Source: Planctomycetota bacterium
GTDB taxonomy: Bacteria; Planctomycetota; Phycisphaerae; UBA1845
DNA length: 6,168 bases
NCBI GenBank assembly: GCA_022563615.1
Contig: JADFMZ010000207.1
Coordinates: forward strand, 1 to 6,168
Direction: 5' to 3'
The position numbers and the translations under genes were made by a program. Below are positions 1 through 4,600 of the stretch, one piece after another; within the stretch, counting starts at the first letter, position 1; each line of letters opens with the position of its first letter. The notes below the pieces were generated by a model. The model was not told the origin of the DNA. It searched no databases and saw only the letters and a program-made list of their open reading frames with translations.

Positions 1-1
1 G

Positions 2-91
2 GATAACGATCAACATTACGAGTTGCTCGAACGGGATGCGCGAACTGTTGTACAAACTGCGATGTCGTCGCTGGCGAGAGATACAGTGTAA
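2..91 (+). CDS. 3' end of an unidentified gene (partial, last 29 codons)
   Basis: Reading from base 2, the frame stays open and ends with TAA at 89-91. It gives a 29-residue C-terminus beginning DNDQHYELLERDARTVV and ending SSLARDTV. The peptide is charged and looks helical, like a normal protein tail. I do not recognise the family and cannot infer a function from so little. The main support is context: the stop codon falls inside the left arm of a perfect 17-bp palindrome, in mirror image to the stop codon of the convergent minus-strand ORF. This is the arrangement expected for two converging genes sharing a terminator. The start lies outside the window. The other plus-strand frame here runs straight through the palindrome and looks like a shadow. 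Confidence 0.45.
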   Translation, partial: DNDQHYELLERDARTVVQTAMSSLARDTV

Positions 92-123
92 TCAACCACC
101 CGCTTTGCGGGTGGTTGATTACA
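87..123. terminator. Perfect 17-bp hairpin between convergent genes, likely bidirectional terminator
   Basis: The left arm TGTAATCAACCACCCGC (87-103) and the right arm GCGGGTGGTTGATTACA (107-123) are exact reverse complements around a TTT loop (104-106). The TAA stop of the plus-strand gene (89-91) lies in the left arm. The TAA stop of the minus-strand ORF (121-119) lies in the right arm. Neither side has a run of T after the stem, so it is not a textbook rho-independent terminator. It could instead act as an RNA 3'-end stabiliser, or be one copy of a dispersed palindromic (REP-like) element. The structure is certain from the sequence; the role is inferred from position. Confidence 0.6.
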
Positions 124-355
124 GCATGTTGAGCTGCAGCTTGGCGGCTTGGGGCATGCGCTCGAGTGTCCAGGGCGGGTTCCAGACGACCTCGACTGTG
201 GCTTCGGTGACGCCATCGCCAGTCCGCACCTTCGATTCGATTTCCGGCGGAAGCGTGCCCGAGAGGGCAGGGGCGCTGGACGTTGCGGCTCCTGACGAGA
301 TACAAGTAGACGCAAAGTGGAAGGCAAAAGGGGGCAAAGGCCACCCAATGAGCAT
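119..355 (-). pseudogene. Truncated/decayed MIP18 (DUF59) family Fe-S assembly protein
   Basis: This 78-codon minus-strand ORF starts at ATG 355-353; the frame upstream is closed by TGA at 370-368. Its last ~45 residues contain GVTEATVEVVWNPPWTLERM followed by an AKLQLNML tail. This is the signature C-terminus of DUF59/MIP18 proteins such as B. subtilis YitW and the SufT/PaaD group, which have VxxVWNPPWTxxxMxxxAKxxLG. Those proteins help mature iron-sulfur clusters in the cytoplasm and are usually about 100 residues or more. Here the N-terminal part with the DPE motif is not found, and the position of the conserved Cys-Pro-Leu reads P-A-L. A C-P-L-G reading exists in another minus-strand frame at about 250-261, as if one TC unit had been lost from a CTCTC tract. 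The tRNA gene just upstream leaves no room for an intact gene. I take it as a pseudogene or fragment; a functional short protein cannot be excluded. Confidence 0.55.
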
Positions 356-407
356 GCTCGATTCGCTTCAAACCGCGTTTTCGACATCGCCACCTGGGGG
401 TTGCGAA

Positions 408-480
408 TACGCCGGGCGGGAGTCGAACCCGCGACCATCGGATTAGAAATCCGATGCTCTATCCGCTGAGCTACCGGCGC
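408..480 (-). tRNA. tRNA-Arg, anticodon UCU
   Basis: The reverse complement folds into a canonical 73-nt cloverleaf. The acceptor stem is GCGCCGG with CCGGCGT (the terminal pair is G-U) and the discriminator base is A. The D arm is GCTC/GAGC with a GG-containing 8-nt loop. The anticodon stem TCGGA/TCCGA closes the loop TTTCTAA, giving anticodon TCT. A 5-nt variable region follows, then a T arm GCGGG/CCCGC with loop TTCGACT. The anticodon reads AGA codons for arginine. The 3' CCA is not encoded (TTC follows the discriminator), so it must be added by the CCA-adding enzyme. The gene stands alone here, on the same strand as the giant CDS and the DUF59 remnant. Confidence 0.96.
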
Positions 481-832
481 TCAAAATCGTAACCATTTGC
501 CCTGCCACGTGTTACGTGGTCTCGCGCCGGACTCAATACGTGCTCAAATCGGCCCGTGTGCTGCAATATGTGCTGCGCGGGTGCATTTCATAGGGGCCAT
601 AATACTCGCCATCTCGCAATCGTGTCGCCTGAAATACTTGGAACTGTGGGGCAAGGGCTTTCGTTCAGGTGGAGCGGGGTTTGTAGCCCAGGCGTTTCTC
701 CGCTTGATAACTGGTACTCCAAGGGGCAATGGGAAAAGCTCTACAGCCTTTTCATTTATTGTGGTTCGCCATTTCGGGGAAATCTCCCGGAAAAAACCGT
801 CGTTGGACCGCTACAGCAAAAGAGAGCTTGCT
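481..832. other. Intergenic stretch of about 350 bp with no convincing gene
   Basis: This lies between the stop of the giant minus-strand gene and the 5' end of the tRNA. Open frames cross it on both strands, but none carries a recognisable motif or a clear ribosome binding site. Visible structure includes a short hairpin at 505-519 (CCACGT, loop GTT, ACGTGG) just upstream of the tRNA. There is also an imperfect 8-bp stem at 773-792 and an A6 run at 791-796. It probably contains the tRNA promoter and the 3' untranslated region of the giant gene. Confidence 0.6.
599..628 (-). promoter_or_regulatory. Weak sigma-70-like promoter candidate upstream of tRNA-Arg
   Basis: On the minus strand GCGACA (628-623, four of six matches to TTGACA) is followed after 18 bases by TATTAT (604-599, five of six matches to TATAAT). 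Transcription would start near 592, about 110 bases before the tRNA, which would fit a 5'-processed tRNA precursor. A match of this quality can arise by chance in 350 bases, and planctomycete promoters are poorly defined, so this is only a candidate. Confidence 0.22.
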
Positions 833-1699
833 CTAAGGCTCCACCGAGCAGCGTCCACAGGGATCGGTGCAGAAGCCGCCGACACACAAGCCTTCGTTGG
901 GGCACGGGCCTTGTGTGGGGCAAGGCATCGTCTCGCATGTCACGACGGATGGACAGGCGCACGGTCCGAACTCGTCATACGCTAAGGACTTGAAAGCGTC
1001 AACCACTTTGCCAATATCCGTAAAGTTGATTTTGTCGTCCACGGGCGGCAGGTTGCTGCGCAGCAAGGCGCGAACCGTAATCGGTGCTCCGTCTTCCGGG
1101 GGGCCGGGGTCGAACGGAATGCCCTTGAACTTTTCCACAACCTTGCCGATGTCGGTGAAGTTCGGCTGCCCCTCAGTGCTTTCCACGGCGGCGAACGGCG
1201 ACCAGACGTCGCCCCAATGCCCGGTTCGCACTATCAGCTCATTCGAGTAGATGCTCTCCAACCCCAGGTTGTCTGGATTGCAGTCGGCGACGACGACTTG
1301 CAGACCGTAGCGCGAATTGGGCAGAAGCTCTCCTCCGAAGACATGAACGACACTCGTATCCGCGTCCGTTCCGAAGTCCTGTTCCAAGCCCGCTTGACTC
1401 CAATCTCGAAAGTGCGGGCTGCACTGAAGAGACGCCGCAATGAAGTTGTCCATCGGCGGCTCTGTATTTTCTGAGTAATCATTGGGCGGACCGAGCCAAC
1501 GGTATCGGTCAGGAAGACCTTGCGGATTGGCCGGATCCTCGTGCTCCCATATCGAGTAGTCCGTTGGAGGCGTCGGGTAGTCCGCCGGCGGAACGTTCAA
1601 GGAGGCCAGCCGCACTCGGATGGCGGTATCGCCCGATGATGTCGTTGGTGGTTGAAAAGAAACAAACCGGCTCTTGCCGATATTACTGGGATCTGCCTG
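833..1699 (-). repeat. Unit C: full Fn3-like + dockerin-like module and Cys-rich C-terminal tail
   Basis: Residues 1466-1753. The Fn3-like part runs from KSRFVSFQPP and AIRVRLASL, through RYRWLGPPNDY, LQCSPHFRDW and SVVHVFGGELLPNSRYGLQV, to IVRTGHWGDVWSPF. Two dockerin-like helices follow, each containing the identical nonapeptide NFTDIGKVV (1645-1653 and 1690-1698). The tail has seven Cys from C1720 to C1749, includes CPNEGLCVGGFC and ends GRCSVEP. This is the best-preserved of the three modules and marks the protein's C-terminus. No hydrophobic anchor follows. Confidence 0.75.
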
Positions 1700-4600
1700 T
1701 ACGGCGTCGGCAATGGCGCATGGGAGACATACCACCGTGAATCCACGGTCAATTTCGCACTGATCCGACTGCCCGTTGCCGTTGCAGTCCTCCTTGGCCG
1801 TAACGATTGTCACACCGACGTCGATCGCATCGACCTCATCAGTTGACAGCAGCCCTAGATCGTCAGCGGTCCGGACCCGGTGACTTGCGGTAAGCGGACC
1901 GGAGTTCACGAATTTCCTCTTGAAGATGTCGGCCCCGGACCAACCGTTTGCGTCAAGCGTCGTCGATCCCGACGCCAACGAGAAGAGAACCTCATCGCCG
2001 ATGCTCCAGCTACGCTCGCCGGACACATCCCACACAGCCAATGCGTCGATCACATCGGTCGAATCAAGCCCCAGGTCGGCCGCATCCACAAAAAGCGCCA
2101 GGTTGCCAGGGTCAAAAGGTGGGCTCCCATTGTTCCCATTGTAGACGTAAATCGTGGCCGCATTGTCAAGAATCGATTTGACGTCCGTGATGAACGTCAG
2201 GTATGCAAGGCCCCCCTCGTACGCGGAGAGTTCCAGGGCGGTGATGTTGTCATCCTTGCCGCGGTTACCTTCCACCGCGGGGTCGAGATAAGGTCCGAGT
2301 CCCAGGGCTGTTTGGTCAGCGATCAGGCAATTCCCACGGTGCTCCGTATCGCACGGTGGCAATACCAGAGCGGCGTCAAGGCCGAATTCGATTCCTGCCG
2401 CCATGTAAATGTCCGCGGCCGTTCCTCTTCGGTCGGCGGCCTCCGTCAGGTCGATCGGCAACTCGGGGGCTTCAAAGTTCAAATCGGTGCATGACTTCCC
2501 CGTGGAGCAAGCCAACGCGGTACAGGTTCCTACCGAGAACAACAAAATCGGCGAAGCGCCGCTATCCACGCTTAGGCTTCCGTCATGGCCGAAAGAGAGG
2601 CTGTTGATCACGTCCCCGCTCTTGAATCTGCTGTCCCCGATGGTTGTGTTTCCAACGAGCTTCAGCGCGCGTGCGTTCGTGTTGACCCAGGTTGCCGGGA
2701 ATCCTGACGGGGGATTGCCGAAGGCCGTGTAGACGGTGACCCGGCGCCGACCTGTATCGTTGTCGAAGTCGTCTAGAATATGATTCGCCGTGGCCGGGCT
2801 GATCAACAGCCCCTGGCTTTCCTCCTGGACCACGAAGGTAATACTGTCGGTGATTCCTGGACCGACGTCGCAGCTTACAAAGGGCTCCTCAGCCTGGCCC
2901 AGACGAGCACCGAGCAAGTACGCCCGCTGCACCCCCTGTTCATCCACCAAGGGAACCGCCGGTGCGCTGGGCTCGAGGAAATACGTAGCAGCCGCAGACT
3001 GGAAACCCCAGCCAAAGTTCGGCAACACAGCCCGTACAACAATAGGCGTCTTGTTGTACAGCTTCATCGTCGTGGCTGGATCCTCGCAGGGGTCTGCATC
3101 TCCGTTGCAGGGAACCTCAAGCTCCAGGAACAGATCAAAGAAACTGTCGGCGGGGAAGTCAAGGCATAGGCCCTGCGCCTCACCGCGACTGGGTCGGTAC
3201 AATGCCTCGGCCGGTTCTGCACCGACCGCGCTGGAGTAGGTCACCCCAGCCTGTACTCTCGCCCCGTTTCCGCTCAACGCCATCGAGAGGATTTCGATGT
3301 GCACCTCACCCCCTTCATTGTTGACGTTGCCTTCCAGAAGGGTCGGCGCTGCAAACCCCGGCGGCGGCGCGCACGGCTCGTCCGATGCGCTTAGATCATC
3401 CTGGTCTCCGTGATAGTGCCGAGTGCCGCGACGGAAGGTCGTCTGCGCATCATCGACCACCGTAATGGTTGTGGTCGGACCGGCGGGGCCGTCCGGGTCC
3501 ATCCATAGAATCCTGAAACTCGCCCCGATCACAGACGCGTCGTCACCACCTGTTTGTTCGAATGGCTGACAGGTACTGGCAAAGTCACACTGAGTGTCAC
3601 ACTCATCGGGCCGCAGATTGCCGTTTACGTCACAGCTTTGGCCGTATTGAGGATCAAAGAAGGCGGAATCCAGGTCACATACGTCTCCCACGTTGTTGTC
3701 CTGACAATCTCGCTGATCGTCATTAAATATTTCGGGGCAGTTATCGCACCCGTCTGCCAACTGATCTCCATCGATATTGGCTAGATCGTCAAACCCCGGA
3801 CACACGTCACAGGCGTCGCCCACGGTGTCGTTGTCGCTGTCCGCTTGCCCTTGATTGGCGACGTTTGGACAGTTATCGCACGCATCGCCGATTCCGTCGG
3901 TGTCGATGTCCTCCTGACCGTCGTTGAACTGAAGAGGGCAATTGTCGCAGGCGTCACCCACCAGATCGTTGTCCCCATCCTCCTGGCCTGGGTTATTACA
4001 GTTCACTTCGGGATTGTCGCAACGGTGCAAGAGTATGACCGGACTACAGTTGTCCTCACAAAAATCCGCGAAGCCATCCCCATCCTCTTCCCCACCCGGT
4101 TCCGTGTCCTCATCCGACGTACCGCATCCACAAATTCCCGGTTCGGTTTTTGACCCGTCGGCGGAGCAACCGTCACATGCGTCGATCGTACCATCTCCAT
4201 CTGTGTCGAGTTGAGTGTTGTCGCAGGCCGTGTTCCCCTGACCGGCGTCACAGTTGGCGCACACCTCAAACGTGCAATTGTCGCACGGCGACGGGGGTGG
4301 CTCGGCGATGGAAAACAGAAGCTTGTTAACGATACAATTGCCGCCGGTGCAGTCCGTATTCGACTCACAGCCTTGGCTCAGGTCATTGTCGCAGACCTTG
4401 CTGGCCGGGGAAAGGAAGGAAAAAAGCAGTGAGTCGTCCGGATCCTTGATATTGGCCCAGTATTCGGTTTTTGCGCTTACGGCTGAGCCGACCTGCAGCC
4501 TGTACGTTGCGAGATACTTTGGGGGTACGTCAACGGTGCACGACCCGAACCCAATACAGTCGTCGTCGGTGACACATGGAATCGCGGGGTTCTGGCCGCA

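Noticed and set aside
16..438. Minus-strand 140-codon ORF
   Set aside because: It begins inside the tRNA-Arg gene, runs through the 17-bp palindrome and overlaps the better-supported DUF59-like frame. Its sequence has no recognisable motif.
36..446. Plus-strand 136-codon ORF
   Set aside because: It reads through the palindrome, antisense to the DUF59 remnant and into the tRNA. The frame ending at 91 is the better plus-strand candidate.
773..796. Imperfect hairpin with adjacent A6/T6 run
   Set aside because: For minus-strand transcription the T run precedes the stem rather than following it, and the stem has a mismatch. It does not fit an intrinsic terminator.
818..834. Possible rho-independent terminator right after the giant gene (minus strand AGAG-CAAG-CTCT then CTTTT)
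   Set aside because: The stem is only 4 bp and overlaps the stop codon, and the T run is short. Too weak to annotate.
497..993. Two overlapping plus-strand ORFs (497-985 and 556-993)
   Set aside because: They overlap the 3' end of the giant gene in antisense, have no family motif and no convincing ribosome binding site.
1880..2494. Plus-strand 204-codon ORF
   Set aside because: Antisense shadow of the D-L-G-L repeat domain; no recognisable domain.
3674..4225. Repetitive DNA considered as a CRISPR or satellite array
   Set aside because: The periodicity comes from thrombospondin type-3 protein repeats. DNA copies differ at wobble positions and there are no uniform repeats with unique spacers.
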